A stretch of 54,370 bases of DNA from Eubacterium_B sp034180045 (lineage in GTDB: Bacteria; Bacillota; Clostridia; Peptostreptococcales; Anaerovoracaceae), in NCBI GenBank assembly GCA_034180045.1, contig JAXFOY010000027.1:1-54370 (forward strand). Direction: 5' to 3'. Each line of letters begins with the position of its first letter. Positions within the stretch are counted from its first letter, which is position 1. Positions 27,101-34,017 of this stretch are shown here, piece after piece. A program made the translations under genes and the position numbers. The notes under the pieces are model-generated. The model saw only the letters and a list, made by a program, of their open reading frames with translations, made no database searches and was not told the origin of the DNA.

Positions 27101-27729
27101 ACGGCATTTCGTCTTATACGAAGAGAAAAGGCTACAGGTTTATGGGCTGGAGCAAAAACAAGCAGTGGGACGGAGTATCTAAGCTTGTACAGAACGGTGA
27201 GCCGATAGAAGTAAATAAGATAAACGAAGAAAAAGAAAATATTCTTTATGCACAGTGGAAAAGAAGCGTTGACATATTGCTGAAAGTAGATGTAAAAGGT
27301 AATGCAGCGGACAGAAACAAGCGCTTTAACTTCGACTATACGATAGAAAAGAACGGCAGAGTTCAGAGCGGCACATTTGAGGCAAGTCCCGAAGAACTAT
27401 ACAAAAAGATTACAGGGATTTCCGAGGTGTCTGCCGGAACAAAGGTTACCGTTACACAGAGGGACTACGACAGTGAAGGATATGTTTTTAGAGGAATATC
27501 AGATATAAATAAGGACGGAAGTATCAATCAGGGAACAGTCACAGGTCAAAGCTGGAGCTTTGTTATAGGTGAAGATACGGAAGAAATAAAAATAACCTTT
27601 ACAAATGAAAAAAATCAAAGTCCGCCAACGGGAATAAAGCTGAAGTTTATTCCATATGCTGCGCTCGTTACTTGCGCGGTATCAGTGCTTTTAATCTATA
27701 AAAAGAGAAGGAGGGCTGATGATGACTGA
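24130..27729 (+). CDS. Large pilus-island adhesin with InlB-type B repeats
   Basis: A 1199-residue secreted wall protein. A signal peptide spans residues 1-36. At least six Listeria/Bacteroides-type repeats are seen, each with a G-W and a terminal LYA-W signature: DGWYTDKEAGHKF (about 255), DGWYTDKDTSPGN (about 403), RGWFKDPNGN (about 767), AGWVREDGR (about 838), LYWSTDPDDKG (about 918) and MGWSKNKQWDG (about 1010). A Tyr/Asn-rich central part lies between. The C-terminus has SPPTGI (1164-1169), a hydrophobic helix and KKRRR, a sortase signal of the xPPTG type. The start is TTG with AAGGAG six bases upstream. By position it corresponds to the streptococcal Cpa tip pilin. Confidence 0.82.
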   Translation: MGGREKLGRVSAIGILILIGLMLFSGFNFSILATEDEAEKQNQEEKPAQMQDVGEPEIDEESGLAVNLENTRVRAKIYTDKSYVQEDPADETVIILEGKLPKHAAVRAYRPEIKLNNETPLLAYDITIFDANGSIYQPEENASIKVSVESDKLRTVKNMEVFHMKDENDSPELINGAQKIGDGEVSFEAKSFSIYIINEGEHSSEFHHTYRFFDKNGDEIVGNRQVIAVGQVLKQPQAPGVESHIFDGWYTDKEAGHKFEQWNIEGELTQDKETLLYARYRKVYHVYYKAEAKVPTDTDPVMVIFTQSYGVNEDEKINFDDIPFTTEEGKALVGWSLVPNDESTMVKNHEYVVKEDIRLFPIIKDAYWIDFESQGGSYIPSKYVLKGDYSVAPDKVPTKPGYTFDGWYTDKDTSPGNRYSFNQKLDKSITLYAKWKIAPTDYTVVFWQQDINDRVDAPEDGKKYNFVSSETRTAYPGEIVNATYADTRLANTANYQHFHYNENKRQAVEVKPDGTTVVNVYYDRDVMSIKFLDQYGYEISSIGTYRGLHGAPLSNYGYRWPILTGYKWYNKKSNNNYTFLDAFLFPEGSYNKYTNTMELTRTVLTNASNARISHFKESISGGYASEPDNYTFATGSTFSTSNKYNGFTIYQKQSSYIPTDYYGNTYAKLWGNRESTATNSDIPVNKGSYINGNGYRYYYYDLNLFYKRNTYKFKYAYGKTQSEIVGLAKNALYETKIGSSYNLEEPSKPRDILGNPLIPDFYKFRGWFKDPNGNTPYEFDGSEKMPSNDVVVFAVWKPDKVTLSFDTKTGKTIPNQTVDAGSKVFKPESPERDGYRFAGWVREDGRPFNFNEPLKENTKLIAQWVSDKGYRINYMPGKGASGAMMKGPKIYAPGSPARVVDINPDWGWVKPEGNTGFLYWSTDPDDKGKRYYPGEDLYLSSNELVLYAIWSDHLDATLKYDLNYDPEVETDESLVLKRFYEDNSTFNIGEDGISSYTKRKGYRFMGWSKNKQWDGVSKLVQNGEPIEVNKINEEKENILYAQWKRSVDILLKVDVKGNAADRNKRFNFDYTIEKNGRVQSGTFEASPEELYKKITGISEVSAGTKVTVTQRDYDSEGYVFRGISDINKDGSINQGTVTGQSWSFVIGEDTEEIKITFTNEKNQSPPTGIKLKFIPYAALVTCAVSVLLIYKKRRRADDD

Positions 27730-28324
27730 AAAACCACTAAATGACAGTGCGGAATATATTGAGAAGGTAAAGTTTCGCAAGCGGTTTTTGGGCGGTGTAG
27801 ACGAGGCTGATGTATGGCGAAAGCTGGAAAAACTTGCGGCTTCTAAAGATACGGAGGCGAGTAAAAGTGCCGTAAAGGCTAGAAGACGCAGGCTTAGAGA
27901 TAAAGCGGATATAATCAGATTTGCCGTTAAATTGACAGCCTTTGTCATCATAATATGGATTTTATTCGGTCTTGTATTCGGTATTAAAATAGCGGGCGAT
28001 ATGTCCATGCATCCGAGGATAAGTCCAAGAGATGTGACAATCTTCTATAGACTGCAACAGCATCACGATATAGGCGATGTGGTGATGTACGAAAAAAACG
28101 GTAACAGTTATTTTGGAAGAATCGTTGCAAGACCGGGAGACAGCGTTGATATAAGCGGCGATAAGGGGCTTCGTATTAACGATTCGGTTGTGAGCGAAAA
28201 TGATATATTCTACGTGACAAAGCCATACGATGTCAAATTGAAATATCCCGTAAAACTCGGAGAAAACGAGTATTTTATATTAGCAGATTATCGTGAAGGC
28301 TCAAAGGACAGCAGATACTTCTGA
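27719..28324 (+). CDS. SipA-like signal peptidase I homologue, prematurely terminated
   Basis: A 201-residue type I signal peptidase fold: basic N-terminus, one membrane helix (about 66-90), then the domain. The serine motif MSMHP has Ser96. The segment aligned with the catalytic lysine box reads YFGRIVARPGD, so Gly133 stands where Lys is expected. Streptococcal SipA pilus proteins also lack an intact Ser-Lys pair, so a chaperone-like role in pilus assembly is likely. The frame stops at TGA 28322-28324 right after DSRYF, where the family has Gly. It overlaps the adhesin by 11 bp. Two ATGs are in tandem; 27722 fits the AAGGAGG site (27708-27714) better. Confidence 0.8.
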   Translation: MMTEKPLNDSAEYIEKVKFRKRFLGGVDEADVWRKLEKLAASKDTEASKSAVKARRRRLRDKADIIRFAVKLTAFVIIIWILFGLVFGIKIAGDMSMHPRISPRDVTIFYRLQQHHDIGDVVMYEKNGNSYFGRIVARPGDSVDISGDKGLRINDSVVSENDIFYVTKPYDVKLKYPVKLGENEYFILADYREGSKDSRYF

Positions 28325-28387
28325 GCCATAAATCAAAAAGAAATTAAAGGCGATATTATTGCCGTAATAAGAAAGTCAGGGTTTTAA
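28322..28387 (+). pseudogene. In-frame continuation of the signal peptidase homologue beyond a TGA
   Basis: After the TGA the same frame stays open for 20 codons to a TAA at 28385-28387 and encodes AINQKEIKGDIIAVIRKSGF. That is the normal end of the fold: DSRxFGxI...IxG. A single TGA for GGA change explains it. The gene is either truncated by 21 residues, affected by a base-call error, or read through. Other genes here use TGA as a true stop. Confidence 0.7.
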
Positions 28388-28417
28388 CCCGAGGCGTTTG
28401 CCGGAAAGGAATTAGTG

Positions 28418-29491
28418 ATGAATAAGAAGAGATTAGGAAGAAAATTAATTGCAACAGTTGTGGCTTTATCGACCGTGCTTTCCATAGGAACGGCGCTTTC
28501 GTTTGCAAATCCGGTGCAGCCATCCGGTGCAGCAGTTGCCAAGATTACCAAGAAGGTAACAAAACCTGACGATGTATTTGCACCGGCGACAAGCTTTACA
28601 TTTACCGTTGCTCCGGGGCAGGCTATACATGCGAGTGGAGAACAGAAAGAAATTCTTGCAGGCTTGCCGAACGGGGTAAGATTTAGCAACCAGCAGACTA
28701 CGGCAAGTATCGAGTCAAAGCCCGGAACGTACGAATCTGAAACAGCTAAGTCAGAGCTTACAATAGGCGAGCTGGAGCTGGTCGTAAATAAGGATGTTAT
28801 GGACAGCGCCGCACCGGGGATCTATAGATATGTTGTAAAAGAAACAGCAGGAAATTATCATGGAATGACATATGATACAAAAGAAAGATACTTTGATGTA
28901 TATGTAAATGATCAGCACCAGGTCGTATATTCCGCATTTGTAACGGCAACAGATTCTAAAATCAAAGATGACGGTGTTTTCACAAATGACTATGATAAGA
29001 ATAATACAGGAGAAGGAGATAAGGGACTAGGTAAGCTGAAAATCACCAAAAATGTTACAGGTAACCTCGGTAATAAGACCACGGATTTTATATTCGCAAT
29101 TAAAATTGACGGTCAGACAGGAGAAAAGTTCCATCTTACTACGGATGGAGGTCAAACAGTGACGATTGAATCGGGAGTGCAGGCTACATTCAAGCTGAAA
29201 CATGGTCAGACAGCGACAGTTACAGGTCTTTCCGACAACGATAAATATACCGTAAACGAAAACAGTTATGCTGACCAGGGATATAAAACCACTTACGAAG
29301 GTGAGCATCAGGATAAAACATTCGGCGCAGAGGGCGTTAAGAGCGATGCTGCGGTTAAGGTTACAAATGCCAAGGAAATTAACACTCCGACAGGTATCAT
29401 TTTAAGCTATGGTCCATATGCATTGCTCGTAGTTGTTGCAGCAGCTATTTTGGTACTATTTACTCGTAAGAGAAAGTCATATGAGGACTAA
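28418..29491 (+). CDS. Backbone pilin with isopeptide domains (FctA/Spy0128-like)
   Basis: A 357-residue sortase-polymerised pilin. The signal peptide covers about 1-30. The first domain (about 38-195) is Spy0128-like, with candidate isopeptide Lys46 or Lys49, Glu142 (VVKETAG) and Asn190 (FTND). The second domain (about 205-320) has candidate Lys211 (KITKNVTG), Glu281 (NENSY) and Asn317 (VTNAKE). The sorting signal is TPTGI at 323-327, a hydrophobic helix, then RKRKSYED. The start at 28418 has AAAGGA seven bases upstream; a GTG one codon earlier is less likely. It is the likely shaft subunit of the pilus. Confidence 0.87.
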   Translation: MNKKRLGRKLIATVVALSTVLSIGTALSFANPVQPSGAAVAKITKKVTKPDDVFAPATSFTFTVAPGQAIHASGEQKEILAGLPNGVRFSNQQTTASIESKPGTYESETAKSELTIGELELVVNKDVMDSAAPGIYRYVVKETAGNYHGMTYDTKERYFDVYVNDQHQVVYSAFVTATDSKIKDDGVFTNDYDKNNTGEGDKGLGKLKITKNVTGNLGNKTTDFIFAIKIDGQTGEKFHLTTDGGQTVTIESGVQATFKLKHGQTATVTGLSDNDKYTVNENSYADQGYKTTYEGEHQDKTFGAEGVKSDAAVKVTNAKEINTPTGIILSYGPYALLVVVAAAILVLFTRKRKSYED

Positions 29492-30248
29492 TCAGGGAAA
29501 AGGTTTGATTAATTTACAAACTTCGGCTAGGCTGTCGAGGCTTTTAGAAAGCATACTCGACAGGCTGGCTGTTCTGACAGCGGTTTTAATTTTGCTATTG
29601 GGCAGCTATGCTATCTGGGACAACTATGTGGCAAGCAACAACTCGTTCATTTCGGATGAACTGCTAAAATATAAACCCGGTGACGAAAATCGACTCGGAC
29701 TTACAGAGCTGCATAAAATAAATCCGGATGTATGTGCTTGGCTGACAATAGATAAAACACATATAGACTATCCGGTTGTCAAAAGTAAAGATAATATCGA
29801 TTACCTAAATAAAGATGTTAAAAAGAACTTTGCGCTTGGCGGTTCTATATTTGTTGATGCACAAAATTCAAGTGATTTTTCAGATCGGTATACTTTGATT
29901 TTCGGGCACCATATGGCTAATGGGGCTATGTTCGGAGATGTGGCAAATTTTTTGAATGCGAAATACTTCAAAGAACACAGATACGGCAGCTTAACCACAT
30001 TAAATCAAAGATATAAAATAGAAATTTTTGCTTGCTTGAAGCTGAATGCGAGCGATTCCGTCATATATAATTCGTCTTCTCAAGATGAAAACAGCATAGC
30101 TAACCTAATTGAGTACATCCGTCAAAAGGCTGTACAAAAGAGAAATTTACAGACAGCAAAAAATAGTAAGCTAATCGCATTATCAACCTGCTCAGAAGCA
30201 GATACAAACGGAAGGATCGTTCTCATCGGTATATTGCATAAGAAGTGA
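29481..30248 (+). CDS. Class B sortase, probable pilin polymerase
   Basis: A 255-residue membrane-anchored transpeptidase. One N-terminal membrane helix (about 28-46) is followed by the sortase B domain. The catalytic residues are His143 (FGHHMANGAMF), Cys237 (LSTC) and Arg245 (GRIVL). Class B sortases polymerise pili in the FCT-3/FCT-4 islands of Streptococcus pyogenes, and the gene lies directly after the backbone pilin here. The start at ATG 29481 overlaps the pilin stop by 11 bp; the open frame extends upstream to 29433 but that would overlap the pilin further. Its substrates are probably the SPPTG and TPTG proteins. Confidence 0.88.
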   Translation: MRTNQGKGLINLQTSARLSRLLESILDRLAVLTAVLILLLGSYAIWDNYVASNNSFISDELLKYKPGDENRLGLTELHKINPDVCAWLTIDKTHIDYPVVKSKDNIDYLNKDVKKNFALGGSIFVDAQNSSDFSDRYTLIFGHHMANGAMFGDVANFLNAKYFKEHRYGSLTTLNQRYKIEIFACLKLNASDSVIYNSSSQDENSIANLIEYIRQKAVQKRNLQTAKNSKLIALSTCSEADTNGRIVLIGILHKK

Positions 30249-30259
30249 AAGGAGGTAAG

Positions 30260-30880
30260 ATGAAATATAAAACTTTCAAAATAAATAGTGTCAGATGTTT
30301 GCTTATTTTTCTTTTTACTTCCGTTTTCTGTGCAGCAAATGTCTTAAATGCGGAGGCAAGCGGCTATGAGATAAAAGTAAACATTCCTGTAAAAGTTATT
30401 GAGACTACGAGCAACAGCAGAATTCACGGTGCATATGAACTTGAAATAGAAGCGTTGAATAAAGGCAATCCCATGCCGGTTAACAATGTAATCAGCATGG
30501 CGGGTGGTGGAGAATCAGCATGGAGCATCATGTTTAACAAGCCGGGGTTTTATGAATATAAGGTTAGTCAACGCATCAAAAACGAAAAAGGTGTAAGTTA
30601 CGATAAGAGTTACTACAAAGCAACTGTATTCACCGACTTTAACTCTGAAAATAAGATAATTGCTCTGATATATGCAATCAAAGACGAGACGGATTCTAAG
30701 GTCGAAGCTATCGAGTTTAGAAACGAAATAAAAATGGTTAATGCTTTAGAAAACAAAGATATAAATACCGGTGATAATATCAAGATTCACATTTGGCTGA
30801 TGCTTTTGCTGTCAAGTATAGCAATGATTACAATGTTAGCTGTGAGCAGGAGAATAAAAAGACAAAGATATGGAATCTAG
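30260..30880 (+). CDS. Minor pilin, FctB-like
   Basis: A 206-residue secreted protein with a signal peptide (1-34), a single Spy0128-like pilin domain (about 36-160) and a C-terminal INTGD motif (168-172), hydrophobic helix and RRIKRQR tail. The pilin pattern appears as KPGFYEYKVSQ, DKSYYKATV and FRNEI, whose Asn154 may be an isopeptide partner. By position and size it matches FctB, the base pilin linked to the wall by the housekeeping sortase. The start is the ATG at 30260 with AAAGGAGGT upstream; an upstream GTG would place the ribosome site inside the gene. Confidence 0.8.
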   Translation: MKYKTFKINSVRCLLIFLFTSVFCAANVLNAEASGYEIKVNIPVKVIETTSNSRIHGAYELEIEALNKGNPMPVNNVISMAGGGESAWSIMFNKPGFYEYKVSQRIKNEKGVSYDKSYYKATVFTDFNSENKIIALIYAIKDETDSKVEAIEFRNEIKMVNALENKDINTGDNIKIHIWLMLLLSSIAMITMLAVSRRIKRQRYGI

Positions 30881-30927
30881 CGATATAGTGTGACAGTTAT
30901 AAATATATAGTTATAATACATGCAAAT

Positions 30928-30972
30928 ATAATGCTGCAACAGGGTTTGAATTCTCGGTGCGGCATTATTTTA
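30928..30972 (+). terminator. Terminator of the pilus island
   Basis: ATAATGCTGC (30928-30937) pairs with GCGGCATTAT (30959-30968) with one G-U, followed by TTTATTT. It lies about 50 bp after the minor pilin stop. Confidence 0.75.
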
Positions 30973-31053
30973 TTTCATCTAAAGGTATGTGAATAGGGTG
31001 TTTTGTAATACCGCCTTTTATGTTAAAATCTAAAAATAGAGAGGTGTATCAAA

Positions 31054-31752
31054 ATGAGAAGTACAGACGAACTAAAAGCTTTGATATATGATGAACTTTT
31101 TGCACTGAAAGATGAAAAATACGGAGACTTTAACGCTAAGTTAATCCCGAATATTGCAAGAGAAGATATAATCGGAGTGAGAATGCCAAAGATTCGGGAA
31201 CTGGCAAAAAAACTTGACTACGATGAAGCGGCGCCGTGGTTTGATGAACTGCCGCACCGATATCTTGAAGAAAATACCTTGCAGGGAATATACATATCCG
31301 GTATGAAATCAAGACGTGAATGTTTGGAAAGACTTGAGCAATTTCTGCCATTTGTTGACAACTGGGCAGTATGTGATACCATGAATCCTAAGATTTTATC
31401 AAAGGATAAATCGCGTTTTATCGGAGAAATAAAATCATGGATTAAGTCGAAACACATATATACAGCGCGCTTCGGCATAGGGATGCTGATGCGATATTTT
31501 CTGGATGATGACTTCAAAGATGAATACCTTGACTTAGTAAGTGAACTTCGCAGCGAGGAATACTATTTGAATATGATGATTGCCTGGTATTTTGCTACGG
31601 CTTTGGCAAAACAATGGGATGCCGCAAGCAAATATATCAAGGAGCAAAAATTATCTAAATGGACACACAATAAGGCTGTTCAAAAGGCTATTGAAAGCCG
31701 CCGCCTCACGACTTTACAAAAAGAATATCTGCGAAAACTTAAGATTAAATAG
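31054..31752 (+). CDS. DNA alkylation repair protein, AlkD-like
   Basis: A 232-residue all-helical HEAT-like repeat protein. The conserved segments are IIGVRMPKIRELAKK (about residue 30), EENTLQGIYISGM and FVDNWAVCDTM (about 103-113); the last carries the Asp-Trp pair that cradles flipped alkylated bases in AlkD glycosylases. It should excise bulky or cationic N3/N7-alkyl purines without base flipping. GAGGTG precedes the ATG. It is monocistronic or loosely linked to the next gene 62 bp on. Confidence 0.85.
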   Translation: MRSTDELKALIYDELFALKDEKYGDFNAKLIPNIAREDIIGVRMPKIRELAKKLDYDEAAPWFDELPHRYLEENTLQGIYISGMKSRRECLERLEQFLPFVDNWAVCDTMNPKILSKDKSRFIGEIKSWIKSKHIYTARFGIGMLMRYFLDDDFKDEYLDLVSELRSEEYYLNMMIAWYFATALAKQWDAASKYIKEQKLSKWTHNKAVQKAIESRRLTTLQKEYLRKLKIK

Positions 31753-31778
31753 TTTCTGTGCCGTTTGATATAGAATCC

Positions 31779-31799
31779 GCAAATCTTTATGAGATTTGC
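31779..31799 (+). promoter_or_regulatory. Hairpin abutting the ribosome site of the EFR1 gene
   Basis: GCAAATCT (31779-31786) and AGATTTGC (31792-31799) form a perfect 8-bp stem with a 5-base loop, ending one base before AAGGAGG (31801-31807). It could modulate translation or end the AlkD transcript; there is no U-tract. Confidence 0.4.
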
Positions 31800-31814
31800 A
31801 AAGGAGGAAGAAAA

Positions 31815-32642
31815 ATGAACATCAAAAAAGTTTTTCTGATATATTTCAGTCCGGGTGGAAATACAAAAAAAGTGTTGCGCATAATCGGTGGAGAGATTGA
31901 AAAAAAACTTGGATTACCGGTTCAAGAAGTTGACTTTACACTGCCCAAAATGCGAGAAACTCAATATAGCTTTGAACATGATGACTTGATTATTTTTGGG
32001 ACACCTACATATGCCGGCAGAATTCCCAACAAAATACTGCCTTTTGTACAAAACTCTTTCTCGGCAGATGCCGCTGCTGCTGTGGCGATAACCACTTTTG
32101 GAAACCGAAATTTTGACAGCTCACCTGCGGAGTTGTCACAGGAGCTTGCAAATGGTGGATTTAGGGTATTTGCAGCAGCTTCTTTTGCCTGTCAGCACCA
32201 CTTTTCGTCCAAAATAGGTACGAATAGACCTGATGAAAAAGATGTCGGTGAAATCAAAGATTTTACGGCTAAAATCATAGGTAAGCTTACCTGTGAAGCG
32301 GAGCTTTGCAAAGTGAAGAATGTACTTTTATGCGCAGAGGTTAAGCCGTATTACATACCGCTGGGAATTGACGGAAATCCGGCTAAATTCTTAAAAGCGG
32401 TACCCGGAACAAACATGGATAAATGCGACAGGTGTGGCATGTGTATAGCGGTCTGCCCTATGGGGATAGTAGCAGGTGATATAGAAACGATAACAGGAGC
32501 CTGTATCAAATGCCAGGCATGCGTCGTAAATTGCCATACGCAAGCTAAATACTTTGATGACAAAGCCTTTTTGTCACATGTTAAAATGCTCGAAGAAAAT
32601 TATACTTCAAGAGCTGATAATTTTACTTTGATTGCTAAGTAA
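31815..32642 (+). CDS. EFR1-family flavodoxin/ferredoxin fusion protein
   Basis: A 275-residue protein with an N-terminal flavodoxin-like domain (YFSPGGNTKKVLRII phosphate loop, TPTYAGRIPNKILPF second loop) and a C-terminal pair of 4Fe-4S motifs, CDRCGMCIAVCP and CIKCQACVVNC with CP/CH ends. It is a cytosolic electron transfer protein using FMN and two iron-sulfur clusters; partners are unknown. The start is 31815, with AAGGAGG seven bases upstream; the frame extends 19 codons upstream without a ribosome site. Confidence 0.87.
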   Translation: MNIKKVFLIYFSPGGNTKKVLRIIGGEIEKKLGLPVQEVDFTLPKMRETQYSFEHDDLIIFGTPTYAGRIPNKILPFVQNSFSADAAAAVAITTFGNRNFDSSPAELSQELANGGFRVFAAASFACQHHFSSKIGTNRPDEKDVGEIKDFTAKIIGKLTCEAELCKVKNVLLCAEVKPYYIPLGIDGNPAKFLKAVPGTNMDKCDRCGMCIAVCPMGIVAGDIETITGACIKCQACVVNCHTQAKYFDDKAFLSHVKMLEENYTSRADNFTLIAK

Positions 32643-32718
32643 AGCGGAGCCGGAGCATTTCGGCATGCTATTTTCTCATACTGATATTTGCTAAAACGAA
32701 ATTTAGCAGGAGGTGTAA

Positions 32719-34017
32719 ATGAAATTACCGAAGAAGAACGAAAACTATAGACAGATAGTAATGTATGTGGTATTCGCTTCATTTTGCATAGTTGCGATGT
32801 TATCTATAATGAAAAACATAGACATAATAGTGCCTAAATTTTTAGATGGAATATCAACCTTTCTCTCGCTTATTTCACCATTTATTATGGCTCTTGTAAT
32901 CGTTTATTTATTGAATCCTATTGTAAACTTTATAAACGGTATGTTTGACAAAGCCTTTGGAAATACCAAAAAAACTGATGTTGTTGCCAAAACCGATGAT
33001 ATTGGCGATATGGCAGGCGGATGCGAAAGCCCGAGTGGAAACTTTGATGAAAATAAATTGAATAAGAGGCGGGAATTTTCTTTTAGAGGTATTTCGGTCA
33101 TGCTTACATATCTTATTGTGGCCGTGGTTGTATTCCTTATTCTTTCAGGCATTATCTCCTCAATAGGCAAAGAGATTAAGCTTGCAGATACGGCAAGCCT
33201 TAAGCAGCTTGCAATATCCCTTTTGAACTCTGGGCAGGAATTTGTTAAAGAAGTTTCAGAATGGCTGAGTAAACTGGGAATTGAATCCAAAGATTTAAGC
33301 AAGTATCAGAGCAGGATTTTAGACTGGCTCAATGTGAGTTCAAGAGGTCTTGCTTCAGGCGCTTTTTCATTTGTTTCGAGCGTGGGAAGCTTTATCTCAA
33401 AATTACTTATAGCTCTTATTCTTTCAATCTACATTTTCATAGACCTGGACAACTTGAAAAATTACTGGAAGCGTGTAAGTCGAGTGATTTTCAGAGAGAA
33501 AGGATATGGCTTTTTATCCATGATAGCTAAAGATGCAGATGAGTGCTTTTCGGGATATATAAAAGGACAATTTCTTGATGCGTGTGTTATGGCTATTCTA
33601 GTGATAATAGGACTTTCTGTAGTAGGAGTAAAATACAGCATTTTAATCGGAATTTTGACAGGTATAGGAAATCTTATACCATATATAGGACCTATATTCG
33701 CTTATGGGGGAACCTTGCTGGCTTGCCTTGTGGATGGTGATATATCAAAGCTTATAATCGGATTAATTGTAGTTGTCGGCATTCAAACTATAGACGGAAA
33801 TATCATCAATCCTAAACTTTTATCTGACAGCATTTCTATCAATCCTATGCTTGTGATAGTTGCTCTTCTGGTTGGCGGATCTTTAGGCGGCATACTGGGA
33901 ATGCTGATAGCAGTTCCTGTGGCTGCCTTACTTAAGAAAGAATTAGACAGGTTTATAGCTTGGCGTGAGAGCAAAGCGGAGAGCAAAGCGGAGAGCAAAG
34001 CAGGTAGAGTCAAATGA
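32719..34017 (+). CDS. AI-2E family (TqsA-like) membrane exporter
   Basis: A 432-residue membrane protein. Two N-terminal helices are followed by a hydrophilic insert (about 75-120), a further helix, an amphipathic stretch (about 150-215) and five C-terminal helices. The segment IGNLIPYIGPIFAYGG (about residues 315-330) is the family signature. Members move autoinducer-2 or act as ion antiporters; the substrate here is open. The C-terminus is an ESKA triplet repeat. The stop overlaps the LysR start (ATGA), so the two are co-translated. Confidence 0.85.
   Translation: MKLPKKNENYRQIVMYVVFASFCIVAMLSIMKNIDIIVPKFLDGISTFLSLISPFIMALVIVYLLNPIVNFINGMFDKAFGNTKKTDVVAKTDDIGDMAGGCESPSGNFDENKLNKRREFSFRGISVMLTYLIVAVVVFLILSGIISSIGKEIKLADTASLKQLAISLLNSGQEFVKEVSEWLSKLGIESKDLSKYQSRILDWLNVSSRGLASGAFSFVSSVGSFISKLLIALILSIYIFIDLDNLKNYWKRVSRVIFREKGYGFLSMIAKDADECFSGYIKGQFLDACVMAILVIIGLSVVGVKYSILIGILTGIGNLIPYIGPIFAYGGTLLACLVDGDISKLIIGLIVVVGIQTIDGNIINPKLLSDSISINPMLVIVALLVGGSLGGILGMLIAVPVAALLKKELDRFIAWRESKAESKAESKAGRVK
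33967..34002 (+). repeat. Three tandem 12-bp units at the 3' end of the AI-2E gene
   Basis: The 12-bp unit beginning GAGAGCAAAGCG is repeated three times, the last with one change, and encodes ESKA three times. Such in-frame repeats can vary in copy number between strains. Confidence 0.85.

Noticed and set aside
28322..28324. TGA as a glycine codon (alternative genetic code)
   Set aside because: Many genes here end in TGA with normal lengths (for example subunit I and the ECF S component), so a nonsense change or base error is simpler.
32650..32675. AGCAT/ATGCT hairpin after the EFR1 gene as terminator
   Set aside because: The stem is five base pairs with a weak U-tract; not convincing enough to list.
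33967..34002. Possible CRISPR or mobile-element repeat
   Set aside because: Three 12-bp units without spacers inside a coding frame are a simple tandem repeat.
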